64,000 nt of DNA, from NCBI RefSeq assembly GCF_013141915.1, contig NZ_SROX01000013.1, positions 62,001 to 126,000 on the forward strand. The letters are read 5' to 3'. Origin of the DNA: Cupriavidus necator (GTDB taxonomy: Bacteria > Pseudomonadota > Gammaproteobacteria > Burkholderiales > Burkholderiaceae). Under the pieces are notes generated by a model. It was not told the DNA's origin and made no database searches. It saw nothing but the letters and a program-made list of their open reading frames with translations. The position numbers and the translations under genes were made by a program. Of this stretch, positions 1-8,326 are shown in pieces (position 1 is the first letter of the stretch; each line of letters starts with the position of its first letter).

Positions 1-1039
1 GCACCTTGAAGCTCAGGTTTTCAATCAGCATGCGGTCGCCAAACCCCTTGCTGACGTTGTCGAACTCGATCACCTCGTTGCCCAGGCGCTCGCCCACCGG
101 GATGAAGATTTCCTGGGTTTCGTTGCGCTTCTGGTAGTCCTGGCTGTTGAGCTCGTCAAAGCGGGCCAGGCGCGCCTTGGACTTGGCCTGGCGCCCCTTG
201 GGGTTCTGGCGCACCCACTCCAGTTCCTTGTGCAGCGCCTTCTGGCGTGCCGATTCGCTCGCCTCTTCCTGCTTCAGGCGCGCTTCCTTCTGGTCCAGCC
301 ACGAACTGTAGTTGCCCTTCCACGGGATGCCGTGGCCGCGGTCCAGTTCCAGGATCCACTCGGCGGCATTGTCGAGGAAGTAGCGGTCGTGGGTCACGGC
401 CACCACGGTGCCGGGGAAGCGCGTCAGGAACTGCTCCAGCCAGTCGACCGATTCCGCATCCAGGTGGTTGGTCGGTTCGTCGAGCAGCAGCATGTCGGGG
501 CGCGACAGCAGCAGGCGGCACAGCGCCACGCGGCGCTTCTCGCCGCCGGACAGGTTGCCGACCTTGGCATCCCACGGCGGCAGGCGCAGCGCGTCGGCGG
601 CGATTTCCAGCTGCAGTTCGACGTTGTTGCCGTCGCTGGCGGCCAGGATCGCTTCGTACTTGGCCTGGTCGGCGGCCAGCGCGTCGAAGTCGGCGTCCGG
701 CTCGGCGTAGGCGGCGTAGATTTCATCGAGCTTCTTGCGCGCTTCGAACACGCCGCCCAGCGCCTCTTCCACCGACTCGCGCACGGTCTGCTCGGGGTTG
801 AGCTGCGGCTCCTGCGGCAGGTAGCCGATGTTCAGGTTCGGCATCGGCGTGGCTTCGCCCTCGATTTCCTTGTCGAGGCCGGCCATGATCTTGAGCAGCG
901 TGGACTTGCCCGAGCCGTTCAGGCCTAGCACGCCGATCTTGGCGCCGGGGAAGAACGACAGCGAGATGTCCTTCAGGATGTGACGCTTGGGCGGAACGAT
1001 CTTGCCCACGCGGTTCATGGTGAAAACGTACTGTGCCAT
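1..1039 (-). CDS. ettA: Energy-dependent translational throttle protein EttA (ABC-F), C-terminal part outside window
   Basis: ABC-F ATPase that binds the ribosomal E site and gates entry into the elongation cycle according to ATP/ADP. About 346 N-terminal residues are visible; the rest lies beyond the left edge. The start MAQYVFTMNRVGKIVPPKRH is close to E. coli EttA as I remember it. Walker A (GLNGSGKST) is at residues 39-47, followed by a linker, the signature LSGGEKRR near 160 and Walker B/D-loop LLLDEPTNHLDAES. The second-domain start (RLGNEVIEFDNVSKGFGD) is reached just before the edge. ATG at 1037-1039. No membrane segment, as expected for the cytosolic ABC-F group. Identification is firm for ABC-F and strong for EttA rather than Uup/YheS because of the N-terminal sequence and the characteristic arm. 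Confidence 0.95.
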   Translation of the reverse strand, partial: MAQYVFTMNRVGKIVPPKRHILKDISLSFFPGAKIGVLGLNGSGKSTLLKIMAGLDKEIEGEATPMPNLNIGYLPQEPQLNPEQTVRESVEEALGGVFEARKKLDEIYAAYAEPDADFDALAADQAKYEAILAASDGNNVELQLEIAADALRLPPWDAKVGNLSGGEKRRVALCRLLLSRPDMLLLDEPTNHLDAESVDWLEQFLTRFPGTVVAVTHDRYFLDNAAEWILELDRGHGIPWKGNYSSWLDQKEARLKQEEASESARQKALHKELEWVRQNPKGRQAKSKARLARFDELNSQDYQKRNETQEIFIPVGERLGNEVIEFDNVSKGFGDRMLIENLSFKV

Positions 1040-1176
1040 GGGTGCGTGTTGGTATGGGTGCGGGAATGGCGGGAGTGTATCAGGCACGCCGGAGCATGAA
1101 GCCCGCGCCAGCTGGCTTTGCCCCCCGCCGGTACAATGGCGGGTTCGATTTTCCGCTGATTTCCCGAGCCATCGCC

Positions 1177-1401
1177 ATGAGCAAACCCGCCCTGACCCTG
1201 AAGTTCAAGTGCAAGAAGTGCACCAAACCCGTCACGCTATACCTGCAGAAGACGTCGGCGTGCTCGCACATCACCCCGTACCAGGGCTTCTGCAAATGCG
1301 GGGAGATGATGCGCCACGCCACCGGCGACAAGGACGCGGTCGAGTCCTTCGTCAACTCGCTGGACAACAGCTGGATGCACCACCATCACCACCACCACTA
1401 A
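1177..1401 (+). CDS. Small Cys-rich protein with natural C-terminal heptahistidine
   Basis: Hypothetical 74-residue protein. The N-terminal half contains CKKC (about residues 12-15), a further Cys before SHITPY and a CKCG motif, arranged like a small zinc-ribbon. The protein ends in WMHHHHHHH followed by TAA, encoded by mixed CAC/CAT codons. I chose ATG 1177 because the conserved-looking part begins there; an in-frame ATG at 1096 would add about 27 unconvincing residues. It is divergent from ettA and 31 bases upstream of the YgjP-like gene, so the latter two may be co-transcribed. The Cys motifs and the His tail suggest binding of Zn or Ni (inference). I do not recognise the function. Confidence 0.75.
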   Translation: MSKPALTLKFKCKKCTKPVTLYLQKTSACSHITPYQGFCKCGEMMRHATGDKDAVESFVNSLDNSWMHHHHHHH

Positions 1402-1432
1402 GCAGGCCGCTGCGCGGGCTGCCGTCGCTGCC

Positions 1433-1951
1433 ATGACCGAAACCTGGCGCCCCGCCGGGAAGGACCCGATGCGGTTCCTGGGCGGCTATCCGCCCGGCGT
1501 GCTGGCGCAGGTGCGCGAGCTGGCGGCCGCCGGCCGGCTTGGCGACCATCTGAGTGGCCGCTACCCCGGGCGCCATACCGTGCAGACCGACCGCGCGCTG
1601 TACGAATACACCACCGACCTCAAGCAGGAATACCTGCGCAGCGCGCCGCCGCTGCACAAGGTGGGGTTCGATTCGCGCCTGGATTCCGCCCAGCGCGCGC
1701 TGGGCCTGCATACCGCGATCTCGCGCGTGCAGGGCGGCAAGCTCAAGGCCAAGAAAGAGATCCGCGTCGCCTCGCTGTTCAAGGAAGCGCCGCCGGAATT
1801 CTTGCGCATGATCGTCGTGCACGAACTCGCCCACCTGAAGGAGAGCGAGCACGACAAGGCCTTCTACCGGCTCTGCGAATACATGGAGCCGCGCTACCAC
1901 CAGCTCGAGTTCGACACCCGCCTGTGGCTGGCGTGGCGCGAACTCGCGTAG
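1433..1951 (+). CDS. YgjP/DUF45-family metal-dependent hydrolase (M48-like)
   Basis: Predicted 172-residue soluble zinc metallohydrolase of the YgjP (COG1451) type. The zincin motif HELAH is at residues 130-134 and a third likely ligand is H140 (HELAHLKESEH). The tail (FYRLCEYMEPRYHQLEFDTRLWL) matches the usual C-terminal pattern of YgjP-like proteins, where the metal site is followed by a compact helical segment. The family is poorly characterised: E. coli YgjP has been linked to nucleotide hydrolysis, but most members have no assigned substrate. It follows the His-tailed small protein by 31 bases on the same strand and converges on the GH114-like lipoprotein gene. Confidence 0.85.
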   Translation: MTETWRPAGKDPMRFLGGYPPGVLAQVRELAAAGRLGDHLSGRYPGRHTVQTDRALYEYTTDLKQEYLRSAPPLHKVGFDSRLDSAQRALGLHTAISRVQGGKLKAKKEIRVASLFKEAPPEFLRMIVVHELAHLKESEHDKAFYRLCEYMEPRYHQLEFDTRLWLAWRELA

Positions 1952-1972
1952 CGCGCGGCTCGCCGTCCGCAG

Positions 1973-2863
1973 TCAGTCGCAGGCGTAGCGCGAGCTGCCG
2001 TCCAGGTTGGCCGGCATCACCAGCGTGCGCAGGTTCGCTGCCTGGGCCGCGGCACACAGCGCCTTGCGCTGCGACACGGTCTTGTACCTGGACTTGTACT
2101 CGATGTTGAAGACCGCCTTGCCCTGGCCGGTGAACGCCGAATAAGCGCCGCACTCCTGGTACTGGAAGCACTGTTCGTTGATGGCGAAATCAAAGTCCGT
2201 GACCAGCTGCGCGACTTGCTCGATATCGTTCTTCAGGCCGATGGCCAGGCCACGCGCATGCGCTTCGGTGGCAAGGAAGCGGTTGTAGTCCAGCTGCGTG
2301 TCGGCGGTCAGCGGCAGGCCTGTGCTGTTGGTATAGCCGTCGACATTGTCCGCATCCACGCCATCGCAGCGCTTGGACACGGCCAGGTCCAGCCGTGCCT
2401 GCATGATCCGGCGCACGTTGTCGGAACGCGTATCCACCCAGCGCTCGCCGGCCCAGCCCGACAGCGGGCCGCCCAGGTCCGCCGCGGTGAACTGGTTGTA
2501 GTCGGGGCGCCAGTCTTCGGCGCTGCCGGCCGAAAAATAGCAGATGACGCGCTGCCCTTTGGCGCGCAGGGCGTCAATGGTGGCCTGGGGCGTGTCGAAC
2601 AGGTCGAAGTCGTACACCGCCACCGGGTAGCTGGTGTTGAGCTTGCCGGTCAACTGGATTTGCCAGGTGTCGGTGATCGCGGGCATCCAGCGCGTGGTGG
2701 CGCTGGTGGTGGTAGTGGCGGCGGTTTCGAACTTTGTGGCTTGCGCCGTAGCGGCCGGCGCCGCCATCGCGGTTGCGTCTCCGTCTCCGCCGCAACCGCC
2801 CAGCGCCATTGACAGCGCAACGGACAGCATGGTCCCAGCCATGGCTGCATATTTGCCGTGCAT
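1973..2863 (-). CDS. GH114-like endo-alpha-1,4-polygalactosaminidase family lipoprotein
   Basis: Predicted secreted glycoside hydrolase of 296 residues. The N-terminus has a charged start, a hydrophobic stretch and a lipobox LGGC with the lipidated Cys at residue 24, then a Thr/Ala-rich linker to about residue 55. The catalytic part resembles the GH114/TM1410 TIM barrel: WQIQLTGKLNTSY, YDFDLFDTP, VICYFSAGSAEDWRPD, CDGVDADNVDGYTN and a late YQECGAYSAF segment. Family members cleave galactosamine-containing exopolysaccharides; whether this one does is not shown here. The gene is a stand-alone unit, convergent with the YgjP-like gene, and no polysaccharide genes lie nearby. ATG at 2861-2863 is preceded by a purine-rich stretch on the reverse strand. 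Confidence 0.85.
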   Translation of the reverse strand: MHGKYAAMAGTMLSVALSMALGGCGGDGDATAMAAPAATAQATKFETAATTTTSATTRWMPAITDTWQIQLTGKLNTSYPVAVYDFDLFDTPQATIDALRAKGQRVICYFSAGSAEDWRPDYNQFTAADLGGPLSGWAGERWVDTRSDNVRRIMQARLDLAVSKRCDGVDADNVDGYTNSTGLPLTADTQLDYNRFLATEAHARGLAIGLKNDIEQVAQLVTDFDFAINEQCFQYQECGAYSAFTGQGKAVFNIEYKSRYKTVSQRKALCAAAQAANLRTLVMPANLDGSSRYACD

Positions 2864-3279
2864 GGTTTTCCCCCTTTCTTGTTATCCACCCCGTTGAAAA
2901 GCCGTCGGTCCATGTTGTCTTTGCCGGCAACGGCGGACCTGCCGCTGCGTTCCTGCAATGTAGCGGATTCGCACCCTGGTTTGGAATGCGTATCGGCCCG
3001 CTGTTCGTGCAACGCAACACATAACGTCCTTGACGCAACGCCGAGGCGCTATGTATAAAGAGCGCGTGGGTAGAAGCGGTCGATTGGACAGCAGCGGTGC
3101 AATGCCGCGAGGTTCAACTGGAGATTGCTCACTGACGGAGTGTTTCGTCGGTGGCGCAGTGGTCCAGACGCTCCCCTGACAAAGACTCCCGATCGCAGCA
3201 TGCAAGGCCGGCCCCGCGGCGTTGTTCGCGCGCGCCCGCCGCATGCGTGTCCAACCTAGTCATTGTTAGGGGATCTCCC
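2864..3279. other. 416-base gene-free region before the catabolic block
   Basis: Contains the divergent 5' flanks of the GH114-like lipoprotein gene (reverse) and of the first amidohydrolase (forward). The only signal I can support is a sigma-70-like promoter at 3030-3059. From there to the amidohydrolase start there would be a transcribed leader of more than 200 bases with no convincing reading frame. I could not match it to a riboswitch consensus by eye. Confidence 0.6.
3030..3059 (+). promoter_or_regulatory. Candidate sigma-70 promoter for the amidohydrolase/UbiD genes
   Basis: TTGACG at 3030-3035, an 18-base spacer and TATAAA at 3054-3059 give a good -35/-10 pair on the forward strand in an otherwise GC-rich context. 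It lies about 220 bases upstream of the first amidohydrolase start, which implies a long 5' leader. Sequence match only. Confidence 0.5.
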
Positions 3280-4182
3280 ATGATCATCGACACCAGCTGT
3301 TATCCGACGAACCTGGTGGACCTGGCCTGGCGCCACGACGGCGACCCGTTCACCGGTGAGCGCCTGATCCAGATGATGGACGGCCCATTCACCATCAACG
3401 GCAAGCCGCGCCGCATCGACAAGGCCTTTATCCAGCCGCCGCAGGGCAACACCATCTACACCTACACCGACGGCGTCAAGTCAGGCAGCGAGTCGATCGA
3501 CGCGTACATGGCCTACACCGTCGAGATGGTGCAGAAGTATCCCGACCGCTTTATCGGCTGCTTCGTCTACAACCCGCGCTGCGGCGTGCAGAACGGCGTC
3601 AACGCGATCGAGCACTACGTGAAGAAGCTGGGCTTCAAGATGGTCCAGTTCCAGGCCAACATGCACGCCTACCGCCCGGACCGCGCGCTCGACTGGCTGC
3701 GCCCGGCGCTGCAGAAATGCGCCGAGCTGGGCGTGCTGGTCAAGCTGCACACCGGCGACGGTCCCTACAGCATCCCGACCGAATGGGTGCCGATGATGAA
3801 GGAGTTCCCGACGGTGAACTTCATCATGGCCCACTTCGGCGTGCAGACCGGCGGCGTGTACTGCTTCGAGCCGTTCCAGATGGCGATGGACATGCCCAAC
3901 GTGTATTGCGAATCGGGCTGGTGCCTGCAGTCGCGCATTGTCGAGTTCGCCAAGGTGTTGCCCAAGCACAAGATCCTGTTCGGTTCCGACACCCCGCCCA
4001 ACGAGCCCGGCATGTGGCTGCGGCTGCTGGAAGTGCTGTGCTTCGAGCCGCCCCAGGGCCTGAACCTGGATGAAGACACGCTGGAGGACTACCTCGGCAA
4101 CAACGTCGCCCGGATGATCGGACTGGAGCCGACGCCCGTCCCGCGCACGCTGGAAGAAGCGAAAGCGCGCCTGGCCGCATAA
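3280..4182 (+). CDS. ACMSD-like amidohydrolase (amidohydrolase_2 family), HxH motif lost
   Basis: A 300-residue member of the family that includes ACMSD, gamma-resorcylate decarboxylase and related metal-dependent decarboxylases/hydrolases. It retains LHTGDG, the AHFGVQTGG histidine and the FGSDTPPNEPG aspartate, all expected metal or active-site positions. The N-terminal motif, which is DTHLH in the adjacent paralogue, reads DTSCY here (codons AGC TGT TAT), so both His ligands of the HxH are absent. ATG 3280 is chosen because it aligns exactly with the paralogue's start; an upstream in-frame extension to 3151 looks like leader. It is 44 bases before the second copy. It may be a non-catalytic partner or use an altered metal site; the latter points are inference. 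Confidence 0.85.
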   Translation: MIIDTSCYPTNLVDLAWRHDGDPFTGERLIQMMDGPFTINGKPRRIDKAFIQPPQGNTIYTYTDGVKSGSESIDAYMAYTVEMVQKYPDRFIGCFVYNPRCGVQNGVNAIEHYVKKLGFKMVQFQANMHAYRPDRALDWLRPALQKCAELGVLVKLHTGDGPYSIPTEWVPMMKEFPTVNFIMAHFGVQTGGVYCFEPFQMAMDMPNVYCESGWCLQSRIVEFAKVLPKHKILFGSDTPPNEPGMWLRLLEVLCFEPPQGLNLDEDTLEDYLGNNVARMIGLEPTPVPRTLEEAKARLAA

Positions 4183-4226
4183 GCCCAGCGCCCGCGCCAA
4201 CGACAACGGACTCCGGAGCACCCAAC

Positions 4227-5141
4227 ATGATTATCGACACCCATCTGCACCCGACCAATCTCGTCGACGAAGCCTGGCGCCACACCGGCGAGCCCTTCAA
4301 CGGCGAGCGCATGCTCAAGATGATGGACGGCCCCTACATGATCAACGGCAAGCCGCGCCGCATCGACATGGGCTTTATCCAGCCACCGCCCGGCAACACT
4401 GGCTACCGCGACGGCAACCGCCGCGGCCGCGAAGGCATCCGCGACTACATGGCGTATATCGCCGAGCTGTGCCAGAAATACCCTGACCGCTTTATCGGCA
4501 ACTTCACCTTCAACCCGCGCTGGGGCCCGGAAGAAGGCGCGCAGGAGCTGGAATTCCACGTGAAGGAGTACGGCTTCAAGATGCTGAAGCTGCATGCCAA
4601 CATGCACGGCTACCGGCCCGACCGCGCGCTCGACTGGCTGCGGCCGGCGATGAAGGTCTGCGCCAAGTACAACGTGGTGGTGCTGATCCATACCGGCGAC
4701 GGCCCGTACACGATTCCCACCATGTTCTACCCGATCATCCGCGAATTCCCGATGGTCAATTTCATCATCGGCCATTTCGGCATCCAGACCGGCGGCAACT
4801 ACTCGTTCGAGGCGTTCTGGATGGCGATGGACACGCCCAACGTGTACTGCGAATCCGGCTGGTGCTTCCAGTCGCGCATCGTCGAGTTCGCGCGCCAGCT
4901 GCCGCGCGACAAGATCGTGTTCGGCACCGACACCCCGCCCAACGAGCCCGGCATGTGGCTGCGCGAGCTGGAAATGCTGTGCGGCCCCGCGCCGCAGGGC
5001 ATGGACCTGGACGAGGACGGGCTCGAGGACTACATGGGCAACAACATCGCCCGCCTGGTCGGCATCGAGCCCACGGCGCCGCCCAGGACCCAGGAAGAAG
5101 CGCTGGCGCGGCTGAAGGATACGTACGCCAGTACGCGATAG
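4227..5141 (+). CDS. ACMSD-like metal-dependent amidohydrolase/decarboxylase
   Basis: A 304-residue tandem paralogue of the preceding gene with an intact metal site: DTHLH at residues 4-8, the IHTGDG histidine, GHFGIQTGG and the FGTDTPPNEPG aspartate. Family members perform non-oxidative decarboxylation of aromatic or heteroaromatic acids or hydrolyse ring products; PicC of picolinate catabolism, a dihydroxypicolinate decarboxylase, is a known amidohydrolase_2 precedent. The exact substrate cannot be read from sequence. A purine-rich ribosome-binding stretch (CTCCGGAG) precedes ATG 4227. The gap to the UbiD gene is 108 bases on the same strand, so an operon is likely. Confidence 0.88.
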   Translation: MIIDTHLHPTNLVDEAWRHTGEPFNGERMLKMMDGPYMINGKPRRIDMGFIQPPPGNTGYRDGNRRGREGIRDYMAYIAELCQKYPDRFIGNFTFNPRWGPEEGAQELEFHVKEYGFKMLKLHANMHGYRPDRALDWLRPAMKVCAKYNVVVLIHTGDGPYTIPTMFYPIIREFPMVNFIIGHFGIQTGGNYSFEAFWMAMDTPNVYCESGWCFQSRIVEFARQLPRDKIVFGTDTPPNEPGMWLRELEMLCGPAPQGMDLDEDGLEDYMGNNIARLVGIEPTAPPRTQEEALARLKDTYASTR

Positions 5142-5249
5142 TCGCTAGCCGGTAGTTGTTCGGCAGGCAGGCACGGCACGGCGGCCGGGAGCATTCCCGG
5201 CCGCCGGGGCAGCCTTCGCCCTGGCCAACCCTGACCACAGGAGCCGATC

Positions 5250-6692
5250 ATGAACTCACCCTCAGCGCCCTTTGCCTCGACGGCAGCGGCGCCCCAGCCT
5301 TTCCACGACACCTCGCAGGATTTCCACCAGTTCCTGGCCGCCTACCGCGAGGCCTTTCCCGAAGACGTGCTGCATATACGCGAGCCGGTCGGCGCCGACC
5401 AGGACCCGACCGCGCTGGTGTGGGCGCTGGCCGCGCAGGGCCGCCACCCGGCGCTGCTGTTCGACCATGTCGAAGGCCTGGGCACGTCGCTGGCGACCAA
5501 TCTCTTTGCCTCGCGCGAGCGCATCGGCCGCATGCTGGGCGGCGTGCCGGCCGCCGGCATCCACGCCGAATACCAGGCCCGCAGCCGCCGCATGGTGGCG
5601 CCGCGCGTGCTGGACAGCGGCGCCGTCACCGGCCAGGTCGAAACGCAACACATCGACCTGCGCACGATTCCGGCGATCAAGCATTTCGCCACCGACCGCG
5701 GCCCCTACATCACCAACGCGATCCTGATCGCGGAAGACCCCGACAGCGGCATCGGCAATGCCAGCTACCACCGCTCGATGCTGCACTCGCCGACCGAGAT
5801 CGCCACCAGCCTGCATTCCCGCGGCCACCTGTGGCGCATGCAGCAGCGCGCCGCCGAACTTGGGCGGCCGCTGCCGGTGGCCATGGTGATCGGCGCGCAT
5901 CCGCTGTTCATGCTGGCCGGCGCGGCGCGGCTGCCGTTCGGCGTGGACGAGCGCCATGTCGCCGGCGGCCTGTTCGGCGCGCCGCTGGAAGTGGTACGCA
6001 CGCCTCGGCACGGCATCCTGGTGCCGGCGCACGCCGAGATCGTGCTCGAGGGCGTGATCGATCCCGAGGCGCGCGTCGACGAAGGCCCGTTCGGCGAATT
6101 CACCGGCTATTCGTCGGACCGCTCGACCAACAACCTGCTGCGCGTACAGAGCGTAATGCGCCGCGCCGATGCCTGGCTGGTCGACGTGGTCGGCGGCAAC
6201 TCCGCCGAGCACCTGAACCTGGGCCGCATCCCGCGCGAATCCGAGATGGTCGAGAAGCTCAGGGAGCGCTTCCCGGGCGTCACCGCGGTGCACTACCCCA
6301 GCTCCGGCACGCATTTCCACGCCTACGTGGCGCTGCGCCAGAGCCGGCCCGGCGAGGCGCGCCAGGTGATGCTGGGCCTGCTCGGCTGGGATCCGTACCT
6401 GAAGACGGTGGTCGCGGTCGACGAGGATGTCGACATCACGCGCGACGAGGAGGTGCTGTGGGCGATGGCCACACACCTGCAGCCGCACCTCGATGTGGTG
6501 GTGGTAGACGGCCTGCCCGGCAGCGCGCTCGACCCGTCGGCGTCGGGTGTCGGCACCACCTCGCGCATGGGGCTGGATGCCACGCGCGGCCGGGGCTTCG
6601 ACGGCATTCGCGCGCGCCTGGATGCGGCCGCGATGGCCCGCGCGGCAGCGCTGCTGGCGCGGCTGGAGCGTGGCATATCCCACACGCCGTGA
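5250..6692 (+). CDS. UbiD-family prenylated-FMN-dependent decarboxylase
   Basis: A 480-residue UbiD-type (de)carboxylase acting on unsaturated or aromatic carboxylates with the UbiX product prFMN. Motifs match the family: N170 and R175 in NASYHRS, and E278/E283 in EGPFGEFTGY. By spacing these correspond to the metal-binding Asn and the Glu-Arg-Glu catalytic network known in fungal Fdc1. SSGTHFHAYVALRQ and the C-terminal GVGTTSRMGLDAT segment are also typical. Length fits UbiD/Fdc-like catabolic enzymes. Its cofactor partner is likely the UbiX-like gene at 13102, in the same block. A role in ubiquinone synthesis is unlikely given the context. CAGGAG precedes ATG 5250. Confidence 0.92.
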   Translation: MNSPSAPFASTAAAPQPFHDTSQDFHQFLAAYREAFPEDVLHIREPVGADQDPTALVWALAAQGRHPALLFDHVEGLGTSLATNLFASRERIGRMLGGVPAAGIHAEYQARSRRMVAPRVLDSGAVTGQVETQHIDLRTIPAIKHFATDRGPYITNAILIAEDPDSGIGNASYHRSMLHSPTEIATSLHSRGHLWRMQQRAAELGRPLPVAMVIGAHPLFMLAGAARLPFGVDERHVAGGLFGAPLEVVRTPRHGILVPAHAEIVLEGVIDPEARVDEGPFGEFTGYSSDRSTNNLLRVQSVMRRADAWLVDVVGGNSAEHLNLGRIPRESEMVEKLRERFPGVTAVHYPSSGTHFHAYVALRQSRPGEARQVMLGLLGWDPYLKTVVAVDEDVDITRDEEVLWAMATHLQPHLDVVVVDGLPGSALDPSASGVGTTSRMGLDATRGRGFDGIRARLDAAAMARAAALLARLERGISHTP

Positions 6693-6929
6693 GCCAGGGC
6701 TAAGGGATAACCCGCTGAAAACGGCAGATTCATCGTTTCACCCGATCGATAAATCCGCCGCGAACGTTGTACCTTCCCCGCGCCGCTGTCATGCTGGACT
6801 GACAAGACAGGACTGGCGCGGGCTTCGCACGAGAGGATGGCATGACCATCCCGCAGAGGAAACGCCGGCGACCTTGGCGACACGTTAGCGCAATGCGCGA
6901 CCGGCGTGATACCGACCAAAGGAGACAGC

Positions 6930-8321
6930 ATGAACCCCACCCAGCCTACGCAAGGGCATGCCCCAGTGCATCCCGTTGACGAGGTCCTGCCCCCGCCCCG
7001 CCTGCTCGCCCTCGGCCTGCAGCATGTGCTGGTGATGTATGCCGGCGCCATTGCCGTGCCGATGATCATCGGCGGCGCCCTCAAGCTGCCCAAGGACCAG
7101 GTGGCATTCCTGATCGCCGCCGACCTGTTCTGCTGCGGCCTGGTGACGATGATCCAGAGCATCGGCATCTGGAAGGTCGGCATCCGGCTGCCGGTGATGA
7201 TGGGCGTCACCTTCACCGCGATCGCGCCGATCATCGCCACCGGCTCGAACCCCTCGCTGGGACTGCCGGCGGTGTTTGGCGCAGTGATGGTGGCAGGCAT
7301 CTTCACCTACTTCGCCGCGCCCTATGTCGGCAAGATGGTGCGCTGGTTCCCGCCGGTAGTGACCGGCACCGTGGTGCTGGTGATCGGGATCTCGCTGATG
7401 CGCGTCGGCATCAACTGGGCCGCGGGCGGCAACCCCACCATCAACACCGCGGCCGGTCCCGTGCCCAATCCCAACTTTGGCCTGCCGGTGAACATCGCCA
7501 TCGCCACCGCGGTGCTGTGCACGGTGCTGGCGCTGGTGGCCTTTGCCCGGGGCTTCCTGTGCAACGTCGCGGTGCTGATCGGCATTGCGGTGGGCTTCGT
7601 GATCGCGCTGTCGCTGGGCAAGGTCAACTTCGACGGCCTGCACAACGCGCACTGGGTGGAGTTCATCACGCCCTTCCACTTCGGCTGGCCCACCTTCGAC
7701 GCCATGACCGCGCTCACCCTGTGCGTGGTGATGATCGTGATCATGATCGAGGGCGTGGGCCAGTTCCTGGCGCTGGGCGAGATCGTGGGCCGCCCCGTGG
7801 GCTGCGACGACATCGCTCGCGGCCTGCGTGCCGACGGCGTGGGCGCGCTGGTGGGGGCGGTGTTCAACACCTTCACCTACACCTCGTACGCGCAGAACGT
7901 GGGGCTGGTGCAGGTCACCGGCGTGCGCAGCCGCTGGGTCTGCGCCACCGCCGGCGGCATCCTGGTCGTGCTGGGCTGCCTGCCCAAGCTGGCATTCTTT
8001 GCCGCATCCATCCCGCAATATGTGCTGGGCGGCGCGGCGCTGGTGATGTTCGGCATGGTGGCCGCCACGGGCGTGCGCATCCTCGGCCACGTGGACTTTG
8101 TCGAGAACAAGAAGAACGCCTATATCGTCGCCGTCAGCGTGGCGCTGGGCATGATCCCGCTGGTGTCGGACAAGTTCTTCGCGCAGATGCCGGAGCTGCT
8201 CGCCAAGTTCTGCCAGAACGGCATCCTGCTCGGCACCCTGACCGCGGTGCTGCTGAACCTGCTGTTCAACGCGCGCTCGCCGGCCCCCCAGCCGCACGGC
8301 CTGGCCAAGGAACCGGCATGA
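6930..8321 (+). CDS. NCS2-family nucleobase/heterocycle:cation symporter
   Basis: A 463-residue integral membrane transporter with about 12-14 predicted hydrophobic segments. The family signature QNVGLVQVTGVRSRWV is present; the Q-N-x-G-x4-T-G version is typical of the xanthine/urate branch of NCS2 rather than the uracil branch. It probably imports the substrate of the surrounding pathway across the inner membrane. ATG 6930 is chosen because AAAGGAG sits just upstream; an in-frame GTG at 6906 is less likely. The 237-base gap from the UbiD gene contains no clear gene. It converges on the LysR gene, the two stop codons lying only a few bases apart. Substrate is inferred from family only. Confidence 0.92.
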   Translation: MNPTQPTQGHAPVHPVDEVLPPPRLLALGLQHVLVMYAGAIAVPMIIGGALKLPKDQVAFLIAADLFCCGLVTMIQSIGIWKVGIRLPVMMGVTFTAIAPIIATGSNPSLGLPAVFGAVMVAGIFTYFAAPYVGKMVRWFPPVVTGTVVLVIGISLMRVGINWAAGGNPTINTAAGPVPNPNFGLPVNIAIATAVLCTVLALVAFARGFLCNVAVLIGIAVGFVIALSLGKVNFDGLHNAHWVEFITPFHFGWPTFDAMTALTLCVVMIVIMIEGVGQFLALGEIVGRPVGCDDIARGLRADGVGALVGAVFNTFTYTSYAQNVGLVQVTGVRSRWVCATAGGILVVLGCLPKLAFFAASIPQYVLGGAALVMFGMVAATGVRILGHVDFVENKKNAYIVAVSVALGMIPLVSDKFFAQMPELLAKFCQNGILLGTLTAVLLNLLFNARSPAPQPHGLAKEPA

Positions 8322-8326
8322 CGTAG

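Noticed and set aside
1380..1401. The seven-His tail as a cloning-vector remnant
   Set aside because: The flanking sequence continues without break into the next native gene, has genomic composition and shows no vector features.
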